Below, in pieces: positions 29,231 to 37,513 of a stretch of DNA of 64,000 bases. Numbering within the stretch: the stretch's first letter is position 1; each line of letters opens with the position of its first letter. The stretch is from positions 1-64,000 of the forward strand of contig MERU01000002.1 of assembly GCA_001770725.1 (NCBI GenBank), in the 5' to 3' direction. The notes beneath the pieces were generated by a model. The model was not told where the DNA came from. It ran no database searches and saw nothing but the letters and a program-made list of their open reading frames with translations. The position numbers were made by a program, and so were the translations under genes. Source of the stretch: Burkholderiales bacterium RIFCSPHIGHO2_01_FULL_63_240. Lineage in GTDB: Bacteria > Pseudomonadota > Gammaproteobacteria > Burkholderiales > Burkholderiaceae_C.

Positions 29231-29797
29231 ATGTTCCTGAACCTCCCCACCTTGCTGACCTGGGCGCGCATCGTCGCCATTCCCCTGATCGTCGGCCTGT
29301 TCTACATGCCCTGGCCGCCGCACGAGGTCAACCTCGCTGCCAGCGTGCTCTTCATCGTGGTGGCCCTGACCGACTGGCTCGACGGCTGGCTGGCCCGGCG
29401 CCTGAACCAGACGTCCGCCTTTGGCGCCTTTCTGGACCCGGTGGCCGACAAGTTCCTGGTCTGCGCCTCGCTGCTGGTGCTGCTGGAGTTGCACCGGGTC
29501 GAAGCCCTGGTGGCTTTGATCATCATCGGCCGCGAGATCGCCATTTCGGCCTTGCGTGAGTGGATGGCCTCGATCGGCGCCTCGCGCAGCGTGGCCGTGC
29601 ACATGCTGGGCAAGCTCAAGACGGCGTCGCAGATGGCGGCCATCGTGCTGCTGTTGTTCGATGGCGAGGTGCTGCCCGGTGTGCACACCCGTTTCCTGGG
29701 TACCTGGCTGATCTACATCGCCTGCGCCTTGACCATCTGGTCGATGGTCTATTACCTGCAGAAGGCGCTGCCCGCCATCCGCGACAAGGTGAAGTGA
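29231..29797 (+). CDS. pgsA: CDP-diacylglycerol-glycerol-3-phosphate 3-phosphatidyltransferase
   Basis: Committed step of phosphatidylglycerol synthesis in the inner membrane. The product is 188 residues with several transmembrane helices and the CDP-alcohol phosphatidyltransferase motif DWLDGWLARRLNQTSAFGAF followed by LDPVADK, which supplies the metal-binding aspartates. The ATG at 29231 (MFLNLPTLLTWARIVAIPL) is the normal family start. uvrC-pgsA adjacency is common in proteobacteria. Confidence 0.95.
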   Translation: MFLNLPTLLTWARIVAIPLIVGLFYMPWPPHEVNLAASVLFIVVALTDWLDGWLARRLNQTSAFGAFLDPVADKFLVCASLLVLLELHRVEALVALIIIGREIAISALREWMASIGASRSVAVHMLGKLKTASQMAAIVLLLFDGEVLPGVHTRFLGTWLIYIACALTIWSMVYYLQKALPAIRDKVK

Positions 29798-29920
29798 TCG
29801 GCGGGAAGGCTTGGGCGCGCTGTCAAGCGAACAATTCCCCGTCCGATCCCCCTGTCGCGGTCCGGTTGGCGGCTCCTAGAATGGCCGACAACGAGGTGCG
29901 TTGGACGTCAGGGGACCGCA

Positions 29921-30193
29921 GTGAACAAGGCAGAGCTCATCGAACACATCGCCACGCAGGCCGACATCTCCAAGGCCGCGGCTGGGCGTGCCGTGGACGC
30001 GTTCATCGGTGGGGTGTGCGGCACCCTGCAAAGGGGAGATTCCGTGACGCTGGCCGGGTTTGGCACCTTCGCCGTGAGCACGCGGGCCGCTCGCGAAGGG
30101 CGCAACCCTCGCACCGGCGCGGTCATCCACATTCGCAAATCGCGCACGCCGAAGTTCCGGCCCGGCAAGGCGCTCAGGGACGCGCTGGCCTGA
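29921..30193 (+). CDS. HU/IHF-family DNA-binding protein
   Basis: Small nucleoid protein of 90 residues: [28 protein letters not shown], then the beta-arm region with [11 protein letters not shown] and [26 protein letters not shown], which includes the conserved Pro for DNA intercalation. The start is a GTG at 29921 with GGGGA upstream. A TAGAAT hexamer at 29877-29882 may be its -10. tRNA-Val follows after 39 bases. This neighbourhood (HU, tRNA-Val, PpiD) is seen in other Burkholderiales, but the paralogue name (hupA or hupB) cannot be fixed. Confidence 0.92.
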   Translation: MNKAELIEHIATQADISKAAAGRAVDAFIGGVCGTLQRGDSVTLAGFGTFAVSTRAAREGRNPRTGAVIHIRKSRTPKFRPGKALRDALA

Positions 30194-30232
30194 GCGCACC
30201 TCAGGCGATCGCTTATGATGGCGCCCGCTGTC

Positions 30233-30308
30233 GGGTGCTTAGCTCAGTTGGTAGAGCGGCGCCCTTACAAGGCGTAGGTCGGGGGTTCGAGCCCCTCAGC
30301 ACCCACCA
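30233..30308 (+). tRNA. tRNA-Val (anticodon UAC)
   Basis: This is a 76-base cloverleaf. The acceptor arm is GGGTGCT/AGCACCC with discriminator A and encoded CCA. The D arm is AGCTCAGTTGGTAGAGC, the anticodon loop CTTACAA, and the T arm contains GGTTCGAGCCCC. A TATGAT hexamer at 30214-30219 is a possible -10 box. Confidence 0.97.
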
Positions 30309-30327
30309 CCGACGGCAGCTCAAACAC

Positions 30328-30354
30328 AAGCACGCCCAGATGGCGTGCTTTTTT
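30328..30354 (+). terminator. Rho-independent terminator after tRNA-Val
   Basis: AAGCACGCC and GGCGTGCTT form a perfect 9-bp stem with loop CAGAT, followed by a T-run. It lies 20 bases past the tRNA. Confidence 0.92.
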
Positions 30355-30387
30355 GTTGCCCCGACGCGTTGGCTCGGGGCGGGTGGC

Positions 30388-30588
30388 TCACCAGCGGTTG
30401 CGGGCGGCGCGGGGCGACAGGCGCTCGGGGCCGTCGTCGCAATGGCAGTCGTCGCGGGAGCGGGCGTCACGCAGGTTGATGGCCGGCTTGCCAGCGGTGG
30501 CTTGCAAGGGGCGTGCGGCCAGCAAGGCCGGTGAAGGCAGGTGGCGGCTGGTTTCGCCCACGCGGGGCTGGGGGGTGGATTTGGGCAT
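30388..30588 (-). CDS. Small hypothetical protein (66 residues)
   Basis: I do not recognise this gene. The frame from the ATG at 30588 begins MPKSTPQPRVGETSRHLPSP and ends RLSPRAARNRW, with a Cys/His/Asp cluster (DDCHCDD) near the middle. The product is basic and Pro/Arg/Ala-rich, with no membrane segment or signal. The support is a GAGGA ribosome-binding site 5-6 bases upstream of the ATG and its position in an otherwise empty gap between tRNA-Val and ppiD. Against it, small open frames are common in GC-rich DNA. The CxC motif could bind a metal. Confidence 0.42.
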   Translation of the reverse strand: MPKSTPQPRVGETSRHLPSPALLAARPLQATAGKPAINLRDARSRDDCHCDDGPERLSPRAARNRW

Positions 30589-30726
30589 CTCGGTCCTCGA
30601 TGGGGCCTTCCTTGCGGCCCCTTCACCTTGCTTAACGTGGCCCGAGGGGCTTCGGATGACAGCCGCTTCACAAATCGATCGGGTTTTCCTGCAACGTGGC
30701 TCCCAAGGGGGGCGGAGATTCGTGGT

Positions 30727-30846
30727 TAGAATGGCCGCGCACCCCTTCAGGGCCCGCTGAAAGCTGCCTTGCTGTTCATGCAAGTGCTTGATTTTCAAGG
30801 GTTTCTCGTCTGTGCACCTCAAGGCGAACCTGGGTTCGCCTTTGTT
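30727..30846 (+). ncRNA. Candidate small RNA or attenuated leader upstream of ppiD
   Basis: A TAGAAT hexamer (30727-30732) could start a transcript near 30739. The interval contains a small stem (CTTGA/TCAAG at about 30788-30800) and ends in a perfect stem AAGGCGAACC/GGTTCGCCTT (30821-30842) followed by TGTT. No coding gene ends here, so the hairpin either terminates a transcript of about 108 bases or sits as an attenuator in the ppiD leader, 60 bases before its ATG. No good -35 hexamer is visible. Confidence 0.4.
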
Positions 30847-30904
30847 CCATTGGCCTTTGCCGCCCCGCGTCGCCCTTTTGGTTGGCGCCTTGCCCGGTTC
30901 CGTC

Positions 30905-32845
30905 ATGTTCCACTTTGTTCGCAAGCACACTCGCATCCTCCAGCTCATCCTGGTGATCCTCATCCTGCCGTCCTTCGTGATGTTCGGCATCGAGGGCTAT
31001 TCGCGCTTCGGGGACCAGGCCGACACGGTTGCCAAGGTGGGCAAGCAGTTGATTTCGCAGGCCGAGTGGGACAACGCCCACCGCAATTACGTTGATCGCG
31101 TGCGCTCCCAGCAGCCCGACGTCGATCCGAAGCTTTTTGACGCCCCCGAATTTCGCAAGCAGTCGCTCGAAGCGCTGGTGCGTCAGCACGTGCTGGCCGC
31201 CGCGGCCACCGACCAGCACTTGGGCGTGACCGACGCCCGCCTGCTGCGCAGCTTCACCACCGACCCGCGCTTTGCGACGCTGTTCAACCCGGACGGCACC
31301 TTCAACAAGCAACTGCTGGAAGCCCAGGGCCTGACCATGCAGCGCCTTGAAGGCATGGTGCGCCAGGAGCTGGTGCTCGGCCAGGTGCTGGGCAGCGTGC
31401 AGGCCACGGGCCAGACCTCGCTGACCGCCAACCGCCACGCCGTCGATGCCCTGTTCCAGGTGCGCGAAGTGCAGTGGATGAAGTTCGACCCCAAGTCCTA
31501 TGCCGCGCAGCTCAACCCCACGGCCGAGCAGCTTCAGGCCTTCTACAAGGACCCTGCCAACGCCGCCTGGCTGGCTTCGCCCGAGCGCGCCGACGTCGAG
31601 TACCTGGTGCTCGACCTGGACGCCCTCAAGCAGCGCGTGACCGTCGGGGAAGAAGAGCTGCGCCGCAGCTACCAGGAGAACCTGCCGCGCTTTTCCACCC
31701 CTGAAGAGCGCCGCGCCAGCCACATCCTGATCAAGACCGAGTCGGGTGCTTCGGCCGACCAGAAAAAGGCCGCTCGCACCAAGGCCGAGGGCCTGCTGGC
31801 CCAGCTCAAGCAGAACCCCTCGCTGTTCGCCGAACTGGCGCGCAAGAACTCCGATGACCCCGGCTCTGCCGTGGCCGGTGGCGACCTCGATTTCTTTGGC
31901 CGCGGCGCCATGGTCAAGGCCTTCGACGAAACCGCCTTCAAGCTCAAGAAGGGTGAGGTCAGCGGCATCGTCGAGACCGAGTTCGGCTACCACATCATCT
32001 TGCTGACCGACGTGCGCGGAGGCCAGGCCCAGCCCTTCGAGGCCGTGCGCGCCCAGATCGAAGACGAAGCCCGCAAGCAGCTGGCCCAGCGCCAGTACGC
32101 CGAGGCGGCCGAGCGCTTCACCAATGGCGTCTACGAGCAGTCCGACAGCCTCAAGCCCGTGGCCGACGAGCTCAAGCTGAGCGTGCAGACCGCGCGCGAC
32201 GTGCTGCGCGAGCCGGGCGTCAAGGACCAGGGCGTCGTGCTGGGCAACCGCCGCCTGCTCGATGCGCTGTTCGACGCCGAGAACCGCGCCAAGGCCCGCA
32301 ACACCGAGGCCATCGAAGTGGGGCCGAACAAGTTGGTCTCGGCGCGCATCGTCAAGCACCACGCGGCATCCACCCGCGCTTTCGACGAGGTGCAGGCCGA
32401 ATTGCGCGACCGCTGGATCGCCCAGGAGGCCCGCAAGGCCGCCAAGGCCGATGCCGAACGCAAGATGGCCGAGTGGAAGCAGTCGCCCGAGAAGTCCGGC
32501 CTGCCTGCGCCGGTCGAGATGTCGCGCCGCACGGTTTTCAGCCAGCCGCCCATGGTGCTGGAGGCCGCCCTGCGCGTGCCGGCCAACCAACTGCCGGGCT
32601 GGTCCGTGGTGGACCTGGGCGCCGAGGGTGTGGCCCTGATCAAGGTGAACAAGGTGCTGCCCCTGACGATCTCCGAGCAGGAAATCAAGGAAACGCAGAA
32701 CCAGTTCGGTGGCTACTGGGGCCGCGCCGAAGCCGATGCCTACTACCGCGCGCTCAAGCGCAAGTACAAGGTCGAGTTCCTGCACGAAGGCAAGAAGGTG
32801 ATGGACAAGGCGCCTGAGCAACAAAAAGCAGCCAGCGCTTCGTGA
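30905..32845 (+). CDS. ppiD: PpiD-like peptidyl-prolyl isomerase (SurA N-terminal and rotamase domains)
   Basis: Inner-membrane periplasmic folding chaperone, 646 residues. A single N-terminal helix (LQLILVILILPSFVMFGI) anchors it. A SurA_N-like chaperone region follows (YVDRVRSQQPDVDPKLFD to about 200), then a parvulin PPIC domain from about residue 265 (RRASHILIKTESGA through FAELARKNSDDPGSAVAGGDLDFFGRG to EFGYHIILLTDVRG), and a C-terminal chaperone segment. The ATG at 30905 (MFHFVRKHTRIL) matches PpiD; an upstream in-frame ATG at 30788 would run through the terminator-like hairpin. tRNA-His follows. Confidence 0.93.
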   Translation: MFHFVRKHTRILQLILVILILPSFVMFGIEGYSRFGDQADTVAKVGKQLISQAEWDNAHRNYVDRVRSQQPDVDPKLFDAPEFRKQSLEALVRQHVLAAAATDQHLGVTDARLLRSFTTDPRFATLFNPDGTFNKQLLEAQGLTMQRLEGMVRQELVLGQVLGSVQATGQTSLTANRHAVDALFQVREVQWMKFDPKSYAAQLNPTAEQLQAFYKDPANAAWLASPERADVEYLVLDLDALKQRVTVGEEELRRSYQENLPRFSTPEERRASHILIKTESGASADQKKAARTKAEGLLAQLKQNPSLFAELARKNSDDPGSAVAGGDLDFFGRGAMVKAFDETAFKLKKGEVSGIVETEFGYHIILLTDVRGGQAQPFEAVRAQIEDEARKQLAQRQYAEAAERFTNGVYEQSDSLKPVADELKLSVQTARDVLREPGVKDQGVVLGNRRLLDALFDAENRAKARNTEAIEVGPNKLVSARIVKHHAASTRAFDEVQAELRDRWIAQEARKAAKADAERKMAEWKQSPEKSGLPAPVEMSRRTVFSQPPMVLEAALRVPANQLPGWSVVDLGAEGVALIKVNKVLPLTISEQEIKETQNQFGGYWGRAEADAYYRALKRKYKVEFLHEGKKVMDKAPEQQKAASAS

Positions 32846-32869
32846 CAGCCTGAAAAAGCGCGCTATAAT
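32842..32869 (+). promoter_or_regulatory. Sigma-70 promoter of tRNA-His
   Basis: GTGACA (32842-32847) and a perfect TATAAT (32864-32869) are 16 bases apart, with a predicted start a few bases before the tRNA. The -35 overlaps the ppiD stop codon. Confidence 0.7.
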
Positions 32870-32884
32870 TTCTGTCTTTGCTGC

Positions 32885-32961
32885 GGTGGCTGTAGCTCAG
32901 TTGGTAGAGTCCCAGATTGTGATTCTGGTTGTCGTGGGTTCGAGTCCCATCAGCCACCCCA
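32885..32961 (+). tRNA. tRNA-His (anticodon GUG)
   Basis: This is a 77-base cloverleaf including the extra 5' G(-1) characteristic of tRNA-His, opposite discriminator C73, with encoded CCA. The acceptor is GTGGCTG/CAGCCAC, the anticodon stem-loop is CCAGA-TTGTGAT-TCTGG, and the T loop GTTCGAG. Confidence 0.97.
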
Positions 32962-32977
32962 CCGGACATTGAACGCA

Positions 32978-33010
32978 AACGCCTGATTTCGAAAGAAGTC
33001 AGGCGTTTTT
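32978..33010 (+). terminator. Rho-independent terminator after tRNA-His
   Basis: AACGCCTGA and TCAGGCGTT form a 9-bp stem followed by a run of five T residues, 17 bases past the tRNA. Confidence 0.9.
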
Positions 33011-33035
33011 GCTTTGCACGTCTGCTTTGCCTGCC

Positions 33036-33062
33036 TCAACCTGGCGCCACAACGGCCGATAC
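33036..33062 (+). promoter_or_regulatory. Candidate sigma-28 (FliA) promoter of the chemoreceptor gene
   Basis: TCAACCTG (33036-33043), exactly 11 bases, then GCCGATAC (33055-33062). The flagellar sigma factor consensus is TAAAGTTT-N11-GCCGATAA; the -10 matches at seven of eight positions with ideal spacing. It lies 44 bases upstream of the ATG. Confidence 0.55.
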
Positions 33063-33105
33063 ACACAGGGTTCTTCGACCTTCTGTGCCTTTTGGCAGGT
33101 GACCC

Positions 33106-34659
33106 ATGAGTCAGGTGATTTCTAAAGCGGGCAAATCCATTGGCCAACGCATGGCCCTGGTGCTGGGCCTGGTGCTCGTGCTGTCCTTCATTGGGTCGGG
33201 CATCGGCTACGTGTCTCTGAACCGCATCGCGGCGGAGACCGAATCGATGCTGCAGAGGTCCCTGGCGGCTGAGCGCATCGCGTCCGACTGGTATCGCAAC
33301 ATCACCAACGGTGTGAACCGCACCAGCGCCATCGCCGTCAGCACCGACCCGTCGCTGGCGCAGTTCTTTGCGGCAACGGCGGCCGAGTCGACCAAGCAGT
33401 CGTCCGAATACCAAAAGCAGCTCGAGGCTTTGCTCGAAGGCGACGAAGCCCGCAAGCTGTTCGACAACCTCTCCGAGGCCCGCAAGCGTTACCTGAGCAC
33501 GCGTGATGCCGTGTCGGCCGCGAAGAAGGCCGGCGAGGCCGACCGCGCCAAGGCCAGCTTCGAGCAGGAGTTCCAGCCGGCGGCAGTGGCCTTCCAGGAC
33601 GCCATGAAGGCCGTGATGCAGCACGAACGCACCGAGCTGGACTCGGCGGCAAAGCGGGTCGATGAGGCCAACCGGCACGCCCGTTGGGCCTTGCTGGCGT
33701 TTGGCTTGTCGGCATTGCTGGCCGGGGTGGGCTTGTCGTTCTGGCTGGCGCGCTCGATCACGCAACCGCTGTCGCGCGCGGTGGAGGTGGCCGAGGCCAT
33801 CGCCCGCTTCGACCTGACCAGTCGCATCGAGGTGCGCAGCCAGGACGAAACCGGACGCCTGCTGAACTCGCTTGCGAGCATGCAGTCTGCCTTGCAGAAC
33901 CTGGTGCGCAGCGTGCGCCACTCGACGGACAGCATCAGCGTGGCCAGCGCCGAGATCGCCACCGGCAACATGGACCTGTCTTCGCGCACCGAGCAGACGG
34001 CGTCCAGCCTTCAGCAGGCAGCCGCGTCGATGATGCAGCTCACCGGCACGGTTCGGCAGACGGCCGACTCCGCCGCCACCGCCAACCAGCTGGCTTGCTC
34101 GGCGGCCGAGGTCGCGCAGCGAGGGGGTTCGGTGGTCTCGCAGGTGGTCTCGACCATGGACGAGATCAGCAGCAGCTCCAAGCGCATCGGCGACATCATC
34201 GGCACGATCGACGGCATCGCCTTTCAGACCAACATCCTGGCGCTCAATGCCGCGGTGGAAGCGGCCCGCGCGGGTGAGCAGGGCCGCGGCTTTGCCGTGG
34301 TGGCCAGCGAGGTGCGCTCTTTGGCGCAGCGCTCGGCCGAGGCCGCGCGCGAGATCAAGTCCCTGATCGGCGCCAGCGTCGAGAAGGTCGATTCGGGCTC
34401 CCGTCTGGTCAAGGACGCGGGCGAGACCATGACTGAGATCGTCTCCAGCGTGCAGCGCGTGACGGACATCATTGGCGAGATCTCGGCCGCGGCGCAGGAA
34501 CAGCGCGATGGCATCGACCAGATCAACGTGGCCGTGGGGCACCTGGACCAGATGACCCAGCAGAACGCGGCGCTGGTGGAGGAGGCCGCTTCGGCAGCGG
34601 AGAGCCTGAAGGATCAGTCCGGCAAGCTGGCCGAGGAAGTGACCGTCTTCAAGGTCTGA
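33106..34659 (+). CDS. Methyl-accepting chemotaxis protein
   Basis: Transmembrane chemoreceptor of 517 residues. TM1 is near residues 16-36 (LVLGLVLVLSFIGSGIGYV). The periplasmic part looks like a four-helix bundle ligand domain. TM2 is near 190-215 (LLAFGLSALLAGVGLSFWLA), followed by a HAMP domain (ITQPLSRAVEVAEAIARFDL) and the long signalling coiled coil, whose hairpin tip reads IDGIAFQTNILALNAAVEAARAGEQGRGFAVVASEVRSLAQRSA. No C-terminal NWETF-type CheR tether is present. A sigma-28-like promoter lies upstream, as expected for a flagellar-regulon gene. The ligand is unknown. Confidence 0.95.
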   Translation: MSQVISKAGKSIGQRMALVLGLVLVLSFIGSGIGYVSLNRIAAETESMLQRSLAAERIASDWYRNITNGVNRTSAIAVSTDPSLAQFFAATAAESTKQSSEYQKQLEALLEGDEARKLFDNLSEARKRYLSTRDAVSAAKKAGEADRAKASFEQEFQPAAVAFQDAMKAVMQHERTELDSAAKRVDEANRHARWALLAFGLSALLAGVGLSFWLARSITQPLSRAVEVAEAIARFDLTSRIEVRSQDETGRLLNSLASMQSALQNLVRSVRHSTDSISVASAEIATGNMDLSSRTEQTASSLQQAAASMMQLTGTVRQTADSAATANQLACSAAEVAQRGGSVVSQVVSTMDEISSSSKRIGDIIGTIDGIAFQTNILALNAAVEAARAGEQGRGFAVVASEVRSLAQRSAEAAREIKSLIGASVEKVDSGSRLVKDAGETMTEIVSSVQRVTDIIGEISAAAQEQRDGIDQINVAVGHLDQMTQQNAALVEEAASAAESLKDQSGKLAEEVTVFKV

Positions 34660-34668
34660 GCCGAGGGC

Positions 34669-35616
34669 TCAAGGCGCGGCGACCGCCCGGGTGCGTTCGT
34701 ACATCTCGATGATGTGGCGGCCTGCGGTGGTCGGCGCGTAGCGCGGGGGCCGCTCCTCGTTGCTGCAACCGGGCAGCACCTCGACCTTGGCGTGGAAGTC
34801 CATGTCGAAGAAGTAGGCGATGGACAGCCGGTCGCGCCCGCTCGGGTTGAGCACCCGGTGCGGGGTGGAGCGATAGCGGTCGTTGGTCCAGCGCGCCATC
34901 ATGTCGCCCAGGTTGACCACGTAGGCGTCGGCCACGGGCGAGGCGTCGAACCAGTGCCCTTGCTCGTCCTGCACCTGCAGGCCGCCGGCTTCGTCCTGCG
35001 CCAGCAGGGTGATGCTGCCCCAGTCGGTGTGGGCGCCGCAGCCGATCTGGCCGGGCAGGGCGGCTTCCGATGGCGGTTGCTCAGGGTAGTGCAGCAGGCG
35101 CAGCACGGGCATCGGGTCGCGCATGAAGGCATCGAAGTACCGCGATGGCAGGCCCAAGCCCTGGGCGATGCCCGACATCAGGCGCCTGGCGAGTTCTTGC
35201 GTTGCCGATTCGTATCGCTCGATGGCGGCCTGAAAACCCGGCACCAGGGCCTCGTCGGGCCATTGGTTGGGGCCGTGGTTCGGGGTGCCGGCCTGCACGA
35301 GCGGGTCATCGGCTGCTCGGTCCACGCCAAGGTAGAAGCTCTCCTTGAGGTCGCCGGGGCGGCCAGGCTCGAGCGACTGCCAGGCGACCGGGTCCCAGCC
35401 GCGGTGGATGCCGCTGCGCTCGATGTGCCAGCGCTGCTTGGTTTGGTCGGACAGGGCGAAGAAGCGGCGCGCCGCATCGAATGCCCGCGCCCGGATCTGC
35501 GGGTCGATGCCATGGCCGATCACGTAGAAGAAACCTTCGTGCCGGCAGGCGGAGTCCAGCCGCTCGGGCAGGCCTTCGGTGCGGCTGATGTCGATGATGG
35601 GCAGGCTGCGGGGCAT
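34669..35616 (-). CDS. Isopenicillin N synthase-family 2OG-Fe(II) oxygenase
   Basis: The product is 315 residues. The double-stranded beta-helix core carries the iron ligands HTDWGS (H-x-D) and the distal His in RYRSTPHRVLNPSGRDRLSIAYFF, which also gives the 2-oxoglutarate-binding Arg and Ser. The N-terminal region (LPIIDISRT, GFFYVIGHGID) is typical of the family. It is the last gene of the leftward urate operon, 9 bases after the quinone reductase-like gene. Family members are often found near xanthine and urate genes, and a role in modifying a purine or ureide is plausible, but the substrate is unknown. Confidence 0.88.
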   Translation of the reverse strand: MPRSLPIIDISRTEGLPERLDSACRHEGFFYVIGHGIDPQIRARAFDAARRFFALSDQTKQRWHIERSGIHRGWDPVAWQSLEPGRPGDLKESFYLGVDRAADDPLVQAGTPNHGPNQWPDEALVPGFQAAIERYESATQELARRLMSGIAQGLGLPSRYFDAFMRDPMPVLRLLHYPEQPPSEAALPGQIGCGAHTDWGSITLLAQDEAGGLQVQDEQGHWFDASPVADAYVVNLGDMMARWTNDRYRSTPHRVLNPSGRDRLSIAYFFDMDFHAKVEVLPGCSNEERPPRYAPTTAGRHIIEMYERTRAVAAP

Positions 35617-35625
35617 GGGGTGGGC

Positions 35626-36222
35626 TCAGTTCAGTTTGGCAAGTGTGGTGTGCACACGCTGGAGAAAGCGTTGGCGCGCGGCCGGCGTCTGGTGGTTCAT
35701 GCCGTGCAGTTGCAGCCAGCGACTTTGGCAGCGTTTGGCGAACAGCGGGCGCAAGCCGCGCATGAACAGGCTGCGCCCAGGGTCACCCACCACGCGCAGC
35801 CACCACCATGGTGCGCCGGACGTGGTGATGCCCACGAAGCAGCGGACGTGGTCCAGGCAGCCCGTGATGGGGCGATGGGGACCGGCGCCCACCTTGAACG
35901 CCACGCCGGGCAGCATGACGCGGTCGAGCCAGCCCTTGAGGATGGCGGGCGGGCCGTACATCCAGGTGGGGTAGATGACGATGAGCGCTTCGGCGCGCTG
36001 GAGTTCATCGACATGGGCTTGCAGCGCGGCGATGTTGTCGGCGGTGCGCGGCAGGTAGCTGGCCTTTTCGGTCGGGCTGAGGACCGGGTCGAAGCCCTGT
36101 CGGTACAGGTCAAGCAGGCTGACCTGGTGGCCCTGGCTGCGCAGGGCCGCGACGGCGGTTTCGCACAAGGCGGCGTTGTAGCTGGCGGGGTCGGGGTGCG
36201 CCCAAATGACAAGGCATTGCAT
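35626..36222 (-). CDS. Flavodoxin-fold NAD(P)H dehydrogenase (quinone) family protein
   Basis: The product is 198 residues, matching the NQO/MdaB/KefF-like flavodoxin-fold group: MQCLVIWAHPDPASYNAAL at the start, IVIYPTWMYGPPAILKGWLDRVMLPGVAF around the flavin, and VGITTSGAPWWW. FMN or FAD binding is expected. It is in the leftward urate operon between the M20 peptidase and the 2OG oxygenase. The reaction in this context is unknown; it may supply or dispose of electrons. Confidence 0.85.
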   Translation of the reverse strand: MQCLVIWAHPDPASYNAALCETAVAALRSQGHQVSLLDLYRQGFDPVLSPTEKASYLPRTADNIAALQAHVDELQRAEALIVIYPTWMYGPPAILKGWLDRVMLPGVAFKVGAGPHRPITGCLDHVRCFVGITTSGAPWWWLRVVGDPGRSLFMRGLRPLFAKRCQSRWLQLHGMNHQTPAARQRFLQRVHTTLAKLN

Positions 36223-36251
36223 GGGCGGGTGCCATGCAATGCCTGTGCCGA

Positions 36252-37511
36252 TCAGCTCAGCAGATCGAGCAGGCTGCGGGCCACCACCTTGGTGGCCTTG
36301 CGCAAATCGTCGAGGACCAGGTGTTCGTCAGCGCGCTTGGCGTTCGACTCGAGCACCGTGCGGGGCCCGGCGCCGTAGATCACGGCTGGGATGCCTTGGG
36401 CACAGTACAGCCGCACATCGGTGTACAGCGGCGTGCCTCGGGTGGGCAAGGGCTCGCCGAAGATGGCCTCGCCGTGCTTTTGCAGCGCGGCCACCAGCGG
36501 TGCGTTGCCTGGCAGCGGCTGCAATGAATGCGCCAGCAGCAGGCGCTTGATCTCGACGCGGATGCCGGGGAAGCTGTCTGCTGCTATCTCGATCACGCGG
36601 CGGATCTCGGCTTCCACCGCCACCGGGTCTTCTTCCGGGATCATGCGGCGGTCGAGTTTGAGCACCACCTTGCCGGGCACCACGTTGGTGTTGGTGCCGC
36701 CTTCGATGCGGCCGACGTTCAGGTACGGGTGGGTGATACCGGGCACCTTGGAGGTGACCTGCTGGTAGAGCGTGTTCTGCTCGTACAGGGCATGGAGGAT
36801 GCGCACCGCGCCTTGCAAGGCGTCGATGCCGGTGTGCGGGATGGCGGCATGCGCCATCTCGCCGTGCACGGTGACCTCCATTTGCAGGCAGCCGTTGTGC
36901 GCGGTGACCACCTCGTGGCTGAAGCCCGCGGCGATCAGCAGGTCGGGTTTCGTGAGGCCTTGCCTGAGCAGCCAGCCGGGCCCCAGTTCGCCGCCGAATT
37001 CCTCGTCGTAGGTGAAGTGCAGTTCGATGCCGCCCTTGGGCTCGGCCAGGCTGCGTGCCACCAGGTCGTCTAGCGCGCGCAGGGCGAAGGTGTAGGTGGC
37101 GAAGTCGCTCTTGCTGACGGCCGAGGCGCGTCCGTAGAGCTTGCCGTCGACCACCTCGCCGCCATATGGGTCGTGGCTCCAGCCTTCGCCGGGCGGCACG
37201 ACGTCGCCGTGGGCATTGAGGGCCACGGTGCGGCCGCCTTCGCTGTAGCGACGCCGCACGATGAGGTTGGTCAGGCTTTGCAGGCCGTAGGCATGCACCT
37301 CGTCGGCCGGCACGGGGTGGGCCTCGGCCTGGTAGCCGAACGCCGACAGCAACTGGGCCGTGCGTTCGGCGTGCGGGGCGTTGTTGCCCGGCGGGGTGTC
37401 GGTGGGCACCTGCACGAGGGCCTGGAGGTAGCGCACCTCTTCATCGAAGTGGGCGTCGATCCAGGCGTCAAGCGCCTCGTAGGCGGAGTGGGGTGGCAGG
37501 GCTTGGGTCAT
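36252..37511 (-). CDS. M20-family peptidase/deacylase
   Basis: Zinc amidohydrolase of the ArgE/DapE/carboxypeptidase family, 419 residues. Metal-binding and catalytic motifs are visible: NAHGDVVPPGEGW (His and Asp), FTYDEEFGGELGPG (Glu-Glu), the dimerisation-domain His in GEMAHAAIPHTGIDA, and the C-terminal His in ADEHLVLDDLRKA. It starts 2 bases after the stop of the uraD-allC fusion, so translational coupling is likely. In this operon it could cleave a ureide product such as ureidoglycolate or an N-carbamoyl or N-acyl amino acid; the substrate is an inference. Confidence 0.85.
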   Translation of the reverse strand: MTQALPPHSAYEALDAWIDAHFDEEVRYLQALVQVPTDTPPGNNAPHAERTAQLLSAFGYQAEAHPVPADEVHAYGLQSLTNLIVRRRYSEGGRTVALNAHGDVVPPGEGWSHDPYGGEVVDGKLYGRASAVSKSDFATYTFALRALDDLVARSLAEPKGGIELHFTYDEEFGGELGPGWLLRQGLTKPDLLIAAGFSHEVVTAHNGCLQMEVTVHGEMAHAAIPHTGIDALQGAVRILHALYEQNTLYQQVTSKVPGITHPYLNVGRIEGGTNTNVVPGKVVLKLDRRMIPEEDPVAVEAEIRRVIEIAADSFPGIRVEIKRLLLAHSLQPLPGNAPLVAALQKHGEAIFGEPLPTRGTPLYTDVRLYCAQGIPAVIYGAGPRTVLESNAKRADEHLVLDDLRKATKVVARSLLDLLS

Positions 37512-37513
37512 GC

